Part shown: in pieces, positions 7,089 through 14,832 of the stretch | Layout of the letters: each line of letters begins with the position of its first letter | How positions within the stretch are numbered: position 1 is the first letter of the stretch | Virus record (IMG/VR): IMGVR_UViG_3300015241_000005 | Coordinates: 1-55,532 of that record | Origin: a virus | DNA: 55,532 bases | Reading direction: 5' to 3' (one strand) | Notes under the pieces: generated by a model | What the model was told of the DNA's origin: nothing | What the model saw: only the letters and a program-made list of their open reading frames with translations | Database searches by the model: none | Translations under genes and position numbers: made by a program

Positions 7089-7403
7089 ATGAAAAATATA
7101 AAAACGTTAGATATCAAAGCCAAAGAATGGTTTGATAAATCAGCTGGAAACAGCTATTTCAGTGCTCAAATCACTATTGATTTTGCTTTAGATTCTGAAA
7201 AGACAATATACGTACCCATCCAATACGGGTACGGAGATCAATATCTTTATGAAGCATTGCGGCAATTGCAAACAGCTGGATTATTAGACGACAAGCCTAT
7301 TTACAGCCCTTCTCGATATTGCAGAGAACACAACATAATACTACGCGCATCTCTTACAGATAAATGCCTTAAAAGCGTTGTAAAACAATGGGGAAACAAT
7401 TAA
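7089..7403 (+). CDS. Conserved phage early protein of unknown function (104 aa)
   Basis: The protein opens MKNIKTLDIKAKEWFDKSAG and continues NSYFSAQITIDF and IYVPIQYGYGDQYLYEA, a compact beta-rich fold with an aromatic/glycine-rich loop. This arrangement is, from memory, common in small phage proteins of Bacteroidota and Gammaproteobacteria without assigned role. The start is set by the repeated leader ending at 7091. Confidence 0.7.
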   Translation: MKNIKTLDIKAKEWFDKSAGNSYFSAQITIDFALDSEKTIYVPIQYGYGDQYLYEALRQLQTAGLLDDKPIYSPSRYCREHNIILRASLTDKCLKSVVKQWGNN

Positions 7404-7406
7404 ACT

Positions 7407-7628
7407 ATGACTAACTGGCAAATCATATCAGCCGCCCAGCACAACGCTAATCAGGATAAAGCGTACACCCTTTACCTGCAAACAACTACAGAAACACCCA
7501 AAAAGAAACAATCCGAAATCGCGCCCTGCCTATCAGTCAATTACGGTTATGTGAAACAAACTGATCAGGGCATTACCTGGAGACCATTTAAAAGAGACTT
7601 AACAATTTATAAAACTTGCAAATCATGA
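7407..7628 (+). CDS. Early protein of unknown function (73 aa)
   Basis: A short, Thr- and Gln-rich protein starting three bases after the previous stop. Its stop overlaps the next start as ATGA, so its last codons are written in the repeated leader of the following gene. No family is recognised. Translational coupling supports it being expressed. Confidence 0.55.
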   Translation: MTNWQIISAAQHNANQDKAYTLYLQTTTETPKKKQSEIAPCLSVNYGYVKQTDQGITWRPFKRDLTIYKTCKS

Positions 7629-8209
7629 AAACAATAGAAATTCAATTATTCAAATTCGCTGAATTATCAAGCGAAGCACAACAAAACGCAATACAAAAAG
7701 AGCGTGAATGTATGTACGAGACCGGCGAAGTTTTATATAACTTTTATGAATATTGCGTAGAAAAATTAACGGAATGTGGCTTTGTAAATCCTAAAATCGA
7801 ATATTCGTTATCCTATTCGCAGGGAGACGGACTAAGCTTTTGGGCTGATAGCTATACGATTTTAAATGATATTATTTTACGCACTGTGGGCGTTCACCAC
7901 CCCAAAATTACCGCCTTTTTATCGAACAATTTAGCATTAAAGATAAAGGGTAATAAAGGGCGTTATTGCTTTGCCTCAGAATCGGACATTGAAATGGAAT
8001 TGAGCTTTTACCCAAATAATGTTTGTCCGCAGGTTATTAGCCTTTTAGATAAGATATTAGAAAATATTCAAAGCGTGTATATGGCAACCTGTAAAGCGTT
8101 AGAGAACGACGGCTATGCCGAAATAGAATACCTGCAATCAGATAAAGCTATAATTGAAACCCTGGAAGCTAACGACTACGATTTTACCGCTAACGGTAAA
8201 ATATATTAA
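7625..8209 (+). CDS. Phage protein with SQGDG motif (194 aa)
   Basis: The N-terminus (IQLFKFAELSSEAQQNAI) and the motif YSLSYSQGDGLSFWA near residue 60 are shared by a widespread family of uncharacterised phage and plasmid proteins, recognised from memory. It is preceded by the third copy of the 16-base leader and overlaps the previous gene by ATGA. Members often sit among early or anti-restriction genes, which is why an anti-host role is conceivable; none is demonstrated. Confidence 0.7.
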   Translation: MKTIEIQLFKFAELSSEAQQNAIQKERECMYETGEVLYNFYEYCVEKLTECGFVNPKIEYSLSYSQGDGLSFWADSYTILNDIILRTVGVHHPKITAFLSNNLALKIKGNKGRYCFASESDIEMELSFYPNNVCPQVISLLDKILENIQSVYMATCKALENDGYAEIEYLQSDKAIIETLEANDYDFTANGKIY

Positions 8210-8242
8210 ACAATTTATAAATCACAAAAAAAACTTACGATC

Positions 8243-8437
8243 ATGACAACTACAGAATTAACCGAATTAATTACAGATATTTCTCTGTATGGATATGACT
8301 CTATCCGCGACATTGTGGACTACTCTGAAACAATAGGCGAAGTAGCGAGTTTACTTACCTCTTTCAAAGAGAGTATTGATAAGGCTTTACTAAATCTTGA
8401 TACGCTTAATCACGACGAAGAGTTAATCATTGAATAA
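8243..8437 (+). CDS. Acidic early protein (64 aa)
   Basis: A 64-residue, strongly acidic helical protein (MTTTELTELITDISLYGYDS). Its leader AACTTACGATCATG is a variant of the repeated 16-mer. Acidic small phage proteins can mimic DNA, as anti-restriction proteins do, but that is only a possibility here. The gene is the last before a terminator. Confidence 0.6.
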   Translation: MTTTELTELITDISLYGYDSIRDIVDYSETIGEVASLLTSFKESIDKALLNLDTLNHDEELIIE

Positions 8438-8487
8438 TATTGCCTGTAAAGGTTGATTGCAAGTTATCCAATAACAGAGCAATCAGT

Positions 8488-8519
8488 ACCCTGCTTAGCT
8501 CAGCTACAGCGGGGTTTTT
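8488..8519 (+). terminator. Rho-independent terminator in the early block
   Basis: ACCCTGC and GCGGGGT pair (one U-G wobble) around a 14-base loop and are followed by a T run. It ends the first early gene group and lies 42 bases before the next leader-bearing gene at 8562. Confidence 0.6.
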
Positions 8520-8561
8520 GGGTGCCGGATAAATGGTTTATTCGGTTAAAACTTGCAAATC

Positions 8562-9032
8562 ATGTCAACATTAGTAAAATTCTACATCGACCAGGATATT
8601 TATAAAGGCGAAATATTCGCTTATTTTCCACAATTAAATTATAATAAGCACCTATATGGCAATACGGTTAAAACCGGATATGCTCATATCGGGCAACATA
8701 CCAGCATTAATGCTGATTATATTAAAAATTGTAAATCTGCAACCCCTTCTGAATACGAGGATCTTAAAATGGAACTTGAAGGTTTGGATTATAAACTTAA
8801 GATTTTAAATAAAGGTTGCAGGATATCTAAATATATTATCCCTTCTTATTGGACCTCAGCTTTATACGATGCTGATTATTCAAATATGCTGGATACAGAA
8901 ATTGATCAGCTTAATGATTGGTTAGCTAAAAATGATCCTGGTAATATAATAGATATTGATTATCGGGAAACCTATATGCAGTTTGAGAATTTGGGGCATA
9001 CGGTTGTTGAATGCACATTTATAAAATTTTAA
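8562..9032 (+). CDS. Early protein of unknown function (156 aa)
   Basis: The fourth gene with the exact 16-base leader. The product is acidic and Tyr/Asn-rich, with FYIDQDIYKGEIFAYFP near the start and a helical middle. The second half contains LDTEIDQLNDWLAKNDPGN. No family recognised. It begins a new transcriptional group after the terminator at 8488-8519. Confidence 0.65.
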   Translation: MSTLVKFYIDQDIYKGEIFAYFPQLNYNKHLYGNTVKTGYAHIGQHTSINADYIKNCKSATPSEYEDLKMELEGLDYKLKILNKGCRISKYIIPSYWTSALYDADYSNMLDTEIDQLNDWLAKNDPGNIIDIDYRETYMQFENLGHTVVECTFIKF

Positions 9033-9036
9033 CATC

Positions 9037-9222
9037 ATGAACATTTACGGAGTATTAGACAGAAATGATTGCCACATTGATCTTACGCAATCATTAAAAG
9101 GCGCAAAGCGTTTCGCAACCCTTAACGGGTACGATAAAGTAAGTTGCCGAAATAGTAATAGCTATAATGTTACAATCCTTTTCGAGAAAATTAACAATAA
9201 ATGGAAACCTTTTCAATATTAA
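9037..9222 (+). CDS. Early protein of unknown function (61 aa)
   Basis: A short mixed protein, MNIYGVLDRNDCHIDLTQS onward, that resembles a small alpha/beta domain. It starts four bases after the previous stop with an AACATCATG context. No homologous family is recognised. Confidence 0.55.
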   Translation: MNIYGVLDRNDCHIDLTQSLKGAKRFATLNGYDKVSCRNSNSYNVTILFEKINNKWKPFQY

Positions 9223-9226
9223 AATC

Positions 9227-9478
9227 ATGAAATATTATTTTGTTTATTACAGCTGTTACCGTATTAATTGGCCTGCTAATCTGCCTGCCAATTCAAACAC
9301 AACATTCAATCAAGCATTAACCGTTGAACATCCCATTTCGTGGCAAATTGGATCTAATGAGCTTTACGATAAACGAATGTCGCTTGGCTCTGGAGAGTAC
9401 AGCGAGCACTATCAAGTTATCAGTTGGCAGGAATTGACTGAAGCGGAATATATTAAATTCAACGGATTAATAGGTTAG
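9227..9478 (+). CDS. Early protein of unknown function (83 aa)
   Basis: The ATG at 9227 (AAAATCATG) follows the previous stop by four bases; an upstream in-frame start would overlap that gene and is not preferred. The protein is aromatic-rich (MKYYFVYYSCYRINW) with a later helix SWQELTEAEYIKFNG. Function is unknown. Confidence 0.55.
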   Translation: MKYYFVYYSCYRINWPANLPANSNTTFNQALTVEHPISWQIGSNELYDKRMSLGSGEYSEHYQVISWQELTEAEYIKFNGLIG

Positions 9479-9482
9479 CATC

Positions 9483-9575
9483 ATGAAACAAGTCGCACTA
9501 CAATTTTTAGGCATGATAACCGGGTTTATCTTAGCCGCTGGTCTAACTACATTAGCTTACTTAATCTTTAAATAA
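9483..9575 (+). CDS. 30-residue membrane peptide
   Basis: A very short gene with an ATCATG start: MKQVALQFLGMITGFILAAG and a continuation that forms one membrane helix ending LIFK. It is packed between neighbours (4 bases after, 2 bases before). Topology suggests an inner-membrane micro-protein. Confidence 0.5.
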   Translation: MKQVALQFLGMITGFILAAGLTTLAYLIFK

Positions 9576-9577
9576 TT

Positions 9578-9787
9578 ATGAGCCTGATAGACGGACTAAT
9601 CATTCACACAATCGTTAACCCCGATAAACGTAGTCAACATTCTATGCTTATGGAGTTTTACCAGTTAGACGCTGAAATTGAACATGCTTACAACACTAAA
9701 AGCTATAAAGAATTATTTCATGACCTGAATTTCTACTTTAAGCAGGTAAAAGCCAAAGCACTATTAAAAGCCTTAAACATCATTTAA
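9578..9787 (+). CDS. Helical early protein (69 aa)
   Basis: A 69-residue, probably all-helical protein with the segments LMEFYQLDAEIEHAYNTKSY and FYFKQVKAKALLKALNII. It begins two bases after the membrane peptide's stop. No family recognised. Confidence 0.55.
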   Translation: MSLIDGLIIHTIVNPDKRSQHSMLMEFYQLDAEIEHAYNTKSYKELFHDLNFYFKQVKAKALLKALNII

Positions 9788-9802
9788 ATAATCCTCAACA
9801 AC

Positions 9803-9994
9803 ATGAAAACCTTCCTTCCAAAACTATTCACACCCTGCAGCCCTGCAAGCTTTACAGAACGCCGTCAGATCATTTTAAATAATTGGCAGCGTTACGGTTA
9901 CCAACGACGACCGCGCATGCCTCTCAGCCCGGCTAATAGCCTGTCAGAGCGAATTAACCAACTAATGTTTTGTCAAATTATTAAACCCGCTTAG
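9803..9994 (+). CDS. Basic early protein (63 aa)
   Basis: A basic, proline-containing protein with the central stretch NNWQRYGYQRRPRMPLSPAN. The charge could suit nucleic-acid binding. It is in tandem with its neighbours and unrecognised. Confidence 0.5.
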   Translation: MKTFLPKLFTPCSPASFTERRQIILNNWQRYGYQRRPRMPLSPANSLSERINQLMFCQIIKPA

Positions 9995-9996
9995 CT

Positions 9997-10236
9997 ATGG
10001 AACATATAAGACAATTAATCCTTTTAGATAAGCTCGAAAGTGATTTGATAACGCTAAGAGCTGAATATGCAGCTTTGACACATTTAAACAACTGTTATGC
10101 AGATCCCGCGCGCTTGAAAACGGAAATAATTATCTGCGATGCTAAAATAGAAGCTATTGAGCAACAAATTGATGATATCTATACTATTATGAAAAAATCG
10201 GGTATCCTGGAAAATCTTACTAATTTGAAAAGATAA
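9997..10236 (+). CDS. Coiled-coil early protein (79 aa)
   Basis: A fully helical protein with heptad-like spacing (LLDKLESDLITLRAEYAAL, then AKIEAIEQQIDDIYTIMKK), probably dimeric. It is the last gene before a strong terminator. Function is unknown. Confidence 0.6.
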   Translation: MEHIRQLILLDKLESDLITLRAEYAALTHLNNCYADPARLKTEIIICDAKIEAIEQQIDDIYTIMKKSGILENLTNLKR

Positions 10237-10255
10237 GAGCTTTGATATTCCTTTC

Positions 10256-10282
10256 AGCCTGCTAAGCGATTAGCGGGCTTTT
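10256..10282 (+). terminator. Strong rho-independent terminator
   Basis: AGCCTGCTAA and TTAGCGGGCT form a 10-bp stem (one U-G pair) with a GCGA tetraloop, followed by TTTT. It closes the second early gene group. Confidence 0.85.
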
Positions 10283-10304
10283 CCGGCTAAAAACTAATCA
10301 TATT

Positions 10305-10559
10305 ATGGAAAAGGAATTTATATCGTGCATATTACCTCAATCGAAAATAAACGCTTCGATCATTGAGGGCAAAGGATTGCACTATTTTAAAGCTTTAGAA
10401 GCTTCAAATGGCAATACTGCTATACTCATAAAGGCTTTAATAATAGAGCTTACCAGGATTGAGCAAAAGTCTATTAATGAGCAATTTTTAAACGATTTAC
10501 ATATTCGGGACGTAATTAGATTAACAGATATTATAAACTTAATGGTGAGTGAACTATGA
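10305..10559 (+). CDS. Early protein of unknown function (84 aa)
   Basis: A helical protein beginning MEKEFISCILPQSKIN. Its stop overlaps the next start as ATGA. It is the first gene after the terminator at 10256. No motif recognised. Confidence 0.55.
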   Translation: MEKEFISCILPQSKINASIIEGKGLHYFKALEASNGNTAILIKALIIELTRIEQKSINEQFLNDLHIRDVIRLTDIINLMVSEL

Positions 10560-10819
10560 AACAAAACAAAGAAGCAATCTACTTACACCCTGCGGATTTT
10601 AAAAAGCTTATAGAGCACCTAATTAAAGAATCAGACGAAACGTTTATAACAAATCCGCAATTTGTTATAAACGGCATTGAAATACACACGGACAATATTA
10701 TGCCCATAGATACATTCTTTATCTGTGAACCGGGCTTATTCGAGCTTTATAAACAAATTAAGTTACACCATTGGGTTGATAAATCCTATACGGACGATCA
10801 GCTGCAAAAGATAGCATAG
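10556..10819 (+). CDS. Early protein of unknown function (87 aa)
   Basis: An 87-residue protein coupled by ATGA to the previous gene. It contains FKKLIEHLIKESDETF and PGLFELYKQIKLHHWVD; the latter looks like a helical surface. It is followed by the first copy of the 75-bp element. Confidence 0.55.
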   Translation: MKQNKEAIYLHPADFKKLIEHLIKESDETFITNPQFVINGIEIHTDNIMPIDTFFICEPGLFELYKQIKLHHWVDKSYTDDQLQKIA

Positions 10820-10870
10820 AGCGTTTACGATCAGAAATTGACCTAAAATTCAGATTTTGAGGTCATTTTT

Positions 10871-10945
10871 AGCCCGATCCAGTTTTCCTGAGTTTTCACC
10901 AAGGGGTCAAAAATCTGAATGAAAATTCCGGCTGACAAAATTATA
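10871..10945 (+). repeat. 75-bp duplicated inverted-repeat element, copy 1
   Basis: Aligns without gaps to 11678-11752 with 64 of 75 bases identical. Both copies can fold as a stem GAGTTTTCA/TGAAAATTC with a loop of about 20 bases, and an outer helix in which CCAG/CTG here becomes CCGG/CCGG in copy 2, a compensatory change. The two copies bracket the two HTH-like genes. Confidence 0.8.
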
Positions 10946-10970
10946 ATTTTTAAACTTAAAAACTAATAAC

Positions 10971-11414
10971 ATGAGCTTAAAATCAGAAAATCACAGAATA
11001 GGATCTTTTATAAAATACAATCCGATAATCAAAATAATTTTATCCGAAAAACTCGGAATATCTTTATATGAATTCAATAGAAAACTAAAAGCTAAGACTA
11101 CTAAAGGCGCTTTTTCAGAAAAGGAATTATCAGCAATAATCAATAAGATAATGGAAATTCTATCAGTCAGGATTCAAGATATATTGCAATCCAGGAAACC
11201 TAATTTTACAAAAACTTATCCCGAAAAGTTTCAAAATAGTTTGGAAAAATCAAAGGGGGTGGTATCGCCGGAAGCGCGGAAAAAGGAATTTCCTGGAGGT
11301 TCATTTGCGAACTCAGGCACAAACAATCCTGAAGTTTTCAGGCCTTTCGGCCTACAGCATATATGGTTTGATTGCGACGAAGAAGGTAATCCATTAACAA
11401 ATAAGCCAGAATAA
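10971..11414 (+). CDS. HTH-like putative regulator (147 aa)
   Basis: Residues about 18-67 (NPIIKIILSEKLGISLYEFN through AIINKIMEIL) read as a small helix-turn-helix unit and can be aligned with the next gene's NQPIMAAQMKMPAGTFKNKM and FLELANVIDRL, so the two are probably diverged paralogues. The C-terminal half is Pro/Gly/Asn-rich and likely disordered, ending in a short acidic tail. Lying between two copies of an inverted-repeat element, it may bind them and control its own operon. DNA binding is inference. Confidence 0.55.
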   Translation: MSLKSENHRIGSFIKYNPIIKIILSEKLGISLYEFNRKLKAKTTKGAFSEKELSAIINKIMEILSVRIQDILQSRKPNFTKTYPEKFQNSLEKSKGVVSPEARKKEFPGGSFANSGTNNPEVFRPFGLQHIWFDCDEEGNPLTNKPE

Positions 11415-11416
11415 CC

Positions 11417-11674
11417 ATGGAAAACAAACAACTAAACCAACACCGGAAAGCCTTAATAGACATAATCCGGAAATGGAAACTAAATCAACCTATTATGGCT
11501 GCACAAATGAAAATGCCTGCAGGCACCTTCAAAAATAAAATGCTGGAAACTGCCGGCAAGTACGCATTCACCGACCAAGAGTTTTTAGAGCTCGCTAATG
11601 TCATAGACCGGCTATTGGGGGATCTAAAGCGGTTCTGTGATCAACTGGATTCAAAAACAGATTATTTAATATAA
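11417..11674 (+). CDS. HTH-like putative regulator (85 aa)
   Basis: An 85-residue helical protein starting two bases after its probable paralogue. A Cro/XRE-like arrangement is suggested by IIRKWKLNQPIMAAQMKMPA followed by a recognition-like helix GTFKNKMLE and a dimerisation-like helix FLELANVIDRLLGDL. Copy 2 of the 75-bp element begins three bases after its stop. The family assignment is tentative. Confidence 0.55.
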   Translation: MENKQLNQHRKALIDIIRKWKLNQPIMAAQMKMPAGTFKNKMLETAGKYAFTDQEFLELANVIDRLLGDLKRFCDQLDSKTDYLI

Positions 11675-11677
11675 ATT

Positions 11678-11752
11678 AGCCTGATCCGGTTTTCCTGAGT
11701 TTTCACCATAGAGTCAAAAATCTGAGTGAAAATTCTGACCGGCAAAATCATA
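11678..11752 (+). repeat. 75-bp duplicated inverted-repeat element, copy 2
   Basis: The second copy has GAGTTTTCAC and GTGAAAATTC arms extended by one pair relative to copy 1, and a CCGG/CCGG outer helix. Differences from copy 1 are almost all transitions. It lies between the second HTH-like gene and a small orphan gene, upstream of the primase-helicase. Confidence 0.8.
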
Positions 11753-11813
11753 TTTAAATTAATTTGCATTTCCGAAAAACAATACTTAACATTGTTCACC
11801 TCAAAATTAATCC

Positions 11814-12017
11814 ATGACACTAAACTACTTTCCGAAATCGAAAAGCTGGACCACATTAATCTGTGAACTCGAAATTGGTCCTGAATTAAACTTTCCGGCA
11901 TATAAAGCCGAATCCATCAGAGCGCTGATCAGCGGGAGGATTAAAAAGAAATTTCCTTTGTTAACATTTTCTGCCATAGTCACGGGAGAATACATTGTTG
12001 TTAAACGTACAAAGTAA
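11814..12017 (+). CDS. Small protein before the primase-helicase (67 aa)
   Basis: A basic, beta-rich 67-residue protein (WTTLICELEIGPELNFPAYK), 61 bases after the 75-bp element and 18 bases ahead of the primase-helicase gene. It may be co-transcribed with the replication genes. No family recognised. Confidence 0.5.
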   Translation: MTLNYFPKSKSWTTLICELEIGPELNFPAYKAESIRALISGRIKKKFPLLTFSAIVTGEYIVVKRTK

Positions 12018-12035
12018 ATTCTTTATCCTCCTGTT

Positions 12036-14429
12036 ATGTCAGAACTATCTATAGCGATCGGCAAGAGCCGTAAAACAAAAATTTGGAAAAATACCAAGAT
12101 TTCCTGGAATGATCTTGTAGACAAATTCCGGGAAACCACGAGAACGGGGGAAACTTATAAAGATTATATTTCTTCCAGCAAAGAAATGCAGGCGACGACT
12201 AAGGACCGCGGGGGTTTTGTCGGGGGGTTTTTAGACGAAGGTCAGCGTTCACCAGCCAATGTCGCATTCCGGCAAATACTTACACTCGATCTTGACTTTG
12301 CCGAAATTTCCTTTTGGCGCGACTTCAAACTATTCTTTGACTGCGAAGCAATCCTACATACAACCCACAAGCATAGCACAAAGTCCCCCAGATACCGAAT
12401 TATTATCCCACTGGCAGCTAAGGTCACCAAAGAACAATATGAGGCCATAGGCCGTAAAATAGCCGGAATACTGGACATCGAACTATTCGACCCTACCACA
12501 TTCCAGCCATCCCGTCTCATGTACTGGCCCACCAGCGCTAAAGATGGTCAATACATCTTCCACCACCAAGAGGGGACCTGGCTGGACCCACAGACGATCT
12601 TGAACCGTTATGAAAAGTGGGAGGATATAAGTTCCTGGCCTTTCCACGCCGATGAGATTGATCCAATGCGCATATTCGGTAAACAGGCTGGTGATCCAAA
12701 CACAAAACCCGGATTGATCGGAGCGTTTTGCAGGACCTACAATATACACGATGCTATTGCTAATTTCTTGGGTGATGTTTACAAACCTACAGATAATTCA
12801 AATAGATATACCTATGCCGGAAGTGAAGGTTTTGCCGGGGCTGTCGTATACGATGATAAATTCATATATAGTAATCACGGATCTGATCCGACCCAAGGCA
12901 GGCTCTTAAACTCTTGGGATTTAGTTCGACTGCATAAATACGGATTCGAAGATGCCGGAAACGCTGAAACGGAGATCAACAAGAAAAAGAGCCAAAAGCT
13001 CATGCAGGACTTAGCCAGTTCTGATGACGAAGTAATAGGTGAGTTGGGATTACACCGACTTTCGGATTCGGATTTCAATGACGGCTATATTTTTGATGAA
13101 GAAGATATAAACTGGATCAAGAAACTGGAAATCAATCGGAATGGTGATTACGAAGAAACCATTAACAATTTTAAACTGATCATTAAGCATGATCATAACT
13201 TAAAAGGCCGATTGATGTACAACGAGTTCAGTCACCGGGAGACAACATTACTACCCCTCCCATGGCGAGCAGGTACCGGTCTTGTGGATTTCGTAGACAG
13301 TGACGATAGCGGTTTACGTCATTACATGGAACAGACTTATGGGCTATATCACGTAGCTAAGTCCCAGGATGCCATGAGGATTATCTTCATAGAGAATGCT
13401 TTCCATCCAGTGCGTGAATACCTGGAAAGCCTGACATGGGATGGCCGGGAACGGATAGAGCGGTTAATGGTTAACCATCTCGGGGCTGAGGATACACACT
13501 TTAACCGATCGGCTACACGCAAAGCGCTGGTAGCTGCAGTCGCACGGGTGTTCATACCTGGATGTAAGTTCGATTACATGCCCATCCTGATAGGCCCACA
13601 GGGCATCGGGAAAAGCCGGATCATAGATAAACTCGGGATGGAATGGTATTCAGATAGTTTCTTGGGCGTGGAAGGCACGCAGGCATACGAACAGCTGCAG
13701 GGGATTTGGTTAATGGAAGTGGCCGAACTTGCTGGTATGAAGAAAGCTGATGTCGACTCTGTTAAGCATTTTGTGAGTAAACGCGTAGACCGGTTCCGGG
13801 TAGCTTATGGCAAACGATCGATGCCCTTCCCGAGGCAAGGCACCTTTTGGGGCACAGATAACCGGCCCTACCCGTTAAAAGATGATACAGGTGGCCGCCG
13901 ATTTTGGCCGATACCAGTGACCGGTTACGGCGTATTCGATGTGGATGAGGTAGATGTTGACCAAGTGTGGGCCGAAGCTAAGGTTTACTTTGACGAAGGA
14001 GAGCAATTGTACTTCGATACAGTAACAGAGCAAGAGGCGCGGGAAGTACAAGCCAGTCACACAGAACAGGATGATCGCGCCGGCATGATCGCTAATTATC
14101 TCTCTGTTCAATTGCCGGTAGTTTGGCCGACCATGGGACTTTACGAACGGCAGGCATATGTAGGTAACTCAGTCGAACAGTCGGAAGCGGGTGAGCTTGA
14201 TCGATTGTCCGTCTGTGCCGCTGAGATTTGGTGCGAGTTGTTCAAAGGAACGCTGAAGGACATGGGTAGCCATAATACGAAATACATACACCAGATCATG
14301 GCTAATATGCCAGGATGGGAGAAAGCGGAAAATGCGTTAACGTTCCCGATGTATGGGAAACAGCGCGCTTATGTGTTGAAAGGGAAAACATTAACAAGGA
14401 ATGGTAAACGTAAAGCAGATAGAATATGA
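12036..14429 (+). CDS. VapE-type primase-helicase
   Basis: A 797-residue replication protein. The N-terminal third resembles primase-polymerase folds, with LTLDLDF at 82-88 (paired Asp 85/87) and HTTHKHSTKSPRYRI at 108-122. The C-terminal part is a virulence-associated E helicase: Walker A GPQGIGKS at 520-527, Walker B region GIWLMEVAEL at 556-565, and TGGRRFWPI at 618-626. It would prime and unwind DNA at the fork with the family A polymerase. Length fits fused primase/VapE proteins. It opens the replication operon and overlaps the next gene as ATGA. Confidence 0.9.
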   Translation: MSELSIAIGKSRKTKIWKNTKISWNDLVDKFRETTRTGETYKDYISSSKEMQATTKDRGGFVGGFLDEGQRSPANVAFRQILTLDLDFAEISFWRDFKLFFDCEAILHTTHKHSTKSPRYRIIIPLAAKVTKEQYEAIGRKIAGILDIELFDPTTFQPSRLMYWPTSAKDGQYIFHHQEGTWLDPQTILNRYEKWEDISSWPFHADEIDPMRIFGKQAGDPNTKPGLIGAFCRTYNIHDAIANFLGDVYKPTDNSNRYTYAGSEGFAGAVVYDDKFIYSNHGSDPTQGRLLNSWDLVRLHKYGFEDAGNAETEINKKKSQKLMQDLASSDDEVIGELGLHRLSDSDFNDGYIFDEEDINWIKKLEINRNGDYEETINNFKLIIKHDHNLKGRLMYNEFSHRETTLLPLPWRAGTGLVDFVDSDDSGLRHYMEQTYGLYHVAKSQDAMRIIFIENAFHPVREYLESLTWDGRERIERLMVNHLGAEDTHFNRSATRKALVAAVARVFIPGCKFDYMPILIGPQGIGKSRIIDKLGMEWYSDSFLGVEGTQAYEQLQGIWLMEVAELAGMKKADVDSVKHFVSKRVDRFRVAYGKRSMPFPRQGTFWGTDNRPYPLKDDTGGRRFWPIPVTGYGVFDVDEVDVDQVWAEAKVYFDEGEQLYFDTVTEQEAREVQASHTEQDDRAGMIANYLSVQLPVVWPTMGLYERQAYVGNSVEQSEAGELDRLSVCAAEIWCELFKGTLKDMGSHNTKYIHQIMANMPGWEKAENALTFPMYGKQRAYVLKGKTLTRNGKRKADRI

Positions 14430-14719
14430 TGGATTTATCAAAATACAGTTTCCTGGATCTCGTAGAGTTACGGAGTGATCTTGATAAAGCTTTTAAGGAG
14501 TTTGATAAAAGATCTAAAACGCAAGTTTTTGCTATATTTTTACCTTATGACAAATGGCATTATTTTCTCAAAAAGGAAAATGCAGAAGCATATATTCAAA
14601 CAGCAATTACCGAGAATGAGATTTTCTTAGCTGAAGAGTTTAAAGCAAAAATAGAATTTCTTGATGAAGCTGGATTACAATATTGCGAAGATAAAGAAAC
14701 AATTATAAGCAGGGAGTAA
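14426..14719 (+). CDS. Small helical protein (97 aa)
   Basis: Starts in the ATGA overlap with the primase-helicase stop; a second Met codon follows at 14429. The product is charged and helical (DLVELRSDLDKAFKEFDKRS), ending in an acidic stretch. Its stop codon lies in the 5' arm of the structured element at 14709-14798. Function is unknown. Confidence 0.6.
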   Translation: MMDLSKYSFLDLVELRSDLDKAFKEFDKRSKTQVFAIFLPYDKWHYFLKKENAEAYIQTAITENEIFLAEEFKAKIEFLDEAGLQYCEDKETIISRE

Positions 14720-14798
14720 AGCCTACAGCCGGGTAATAATTACGTAATAAAACCGGACGAGCTTGCAATGCAGTGACGACGGTAAAGCTACTCCCTGC
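14709..14798 (+). ncRNA. Candidate structured RNA element (three-way junction)
   Basis: GCAGGGAGTA (14709-14718) pairs perfectly with TACTCCCTGC (14789-14798), enclosing 70 bases. Inside lie CCGG...CCGG with a central ATTACGTAAT palindrome and a second arm AGCTT...AAGCT that abuts the closing helix. The element overlaps the stop of the 97-aa gene and lies before the next start at 14833. It could be a processing signal, a translation switch or a protein-binding site. No known riboswitch class is recognised. Confidence 0.45.
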
Positions 14799-14832
14799 AT
14801 ATAAAATTTAAAACAATTAAACCCTTAATATC

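Noticed and set aside
8488-8519. TAGCTCAG word resembling a tRNA D-arm
   Set aside because: No T-arm (GGTTCGA-like) or acceptor pairing is found around it; the segment is better explained as the loop of a terminator.
10971-11674. Lysogeny control region (CI/Cro pair)
   Set aside because: The two HTH-like genes lie in tandem rather than divergently and there is no integrase, partition system or excisionase, so a temperate life cycle cannot be supported.
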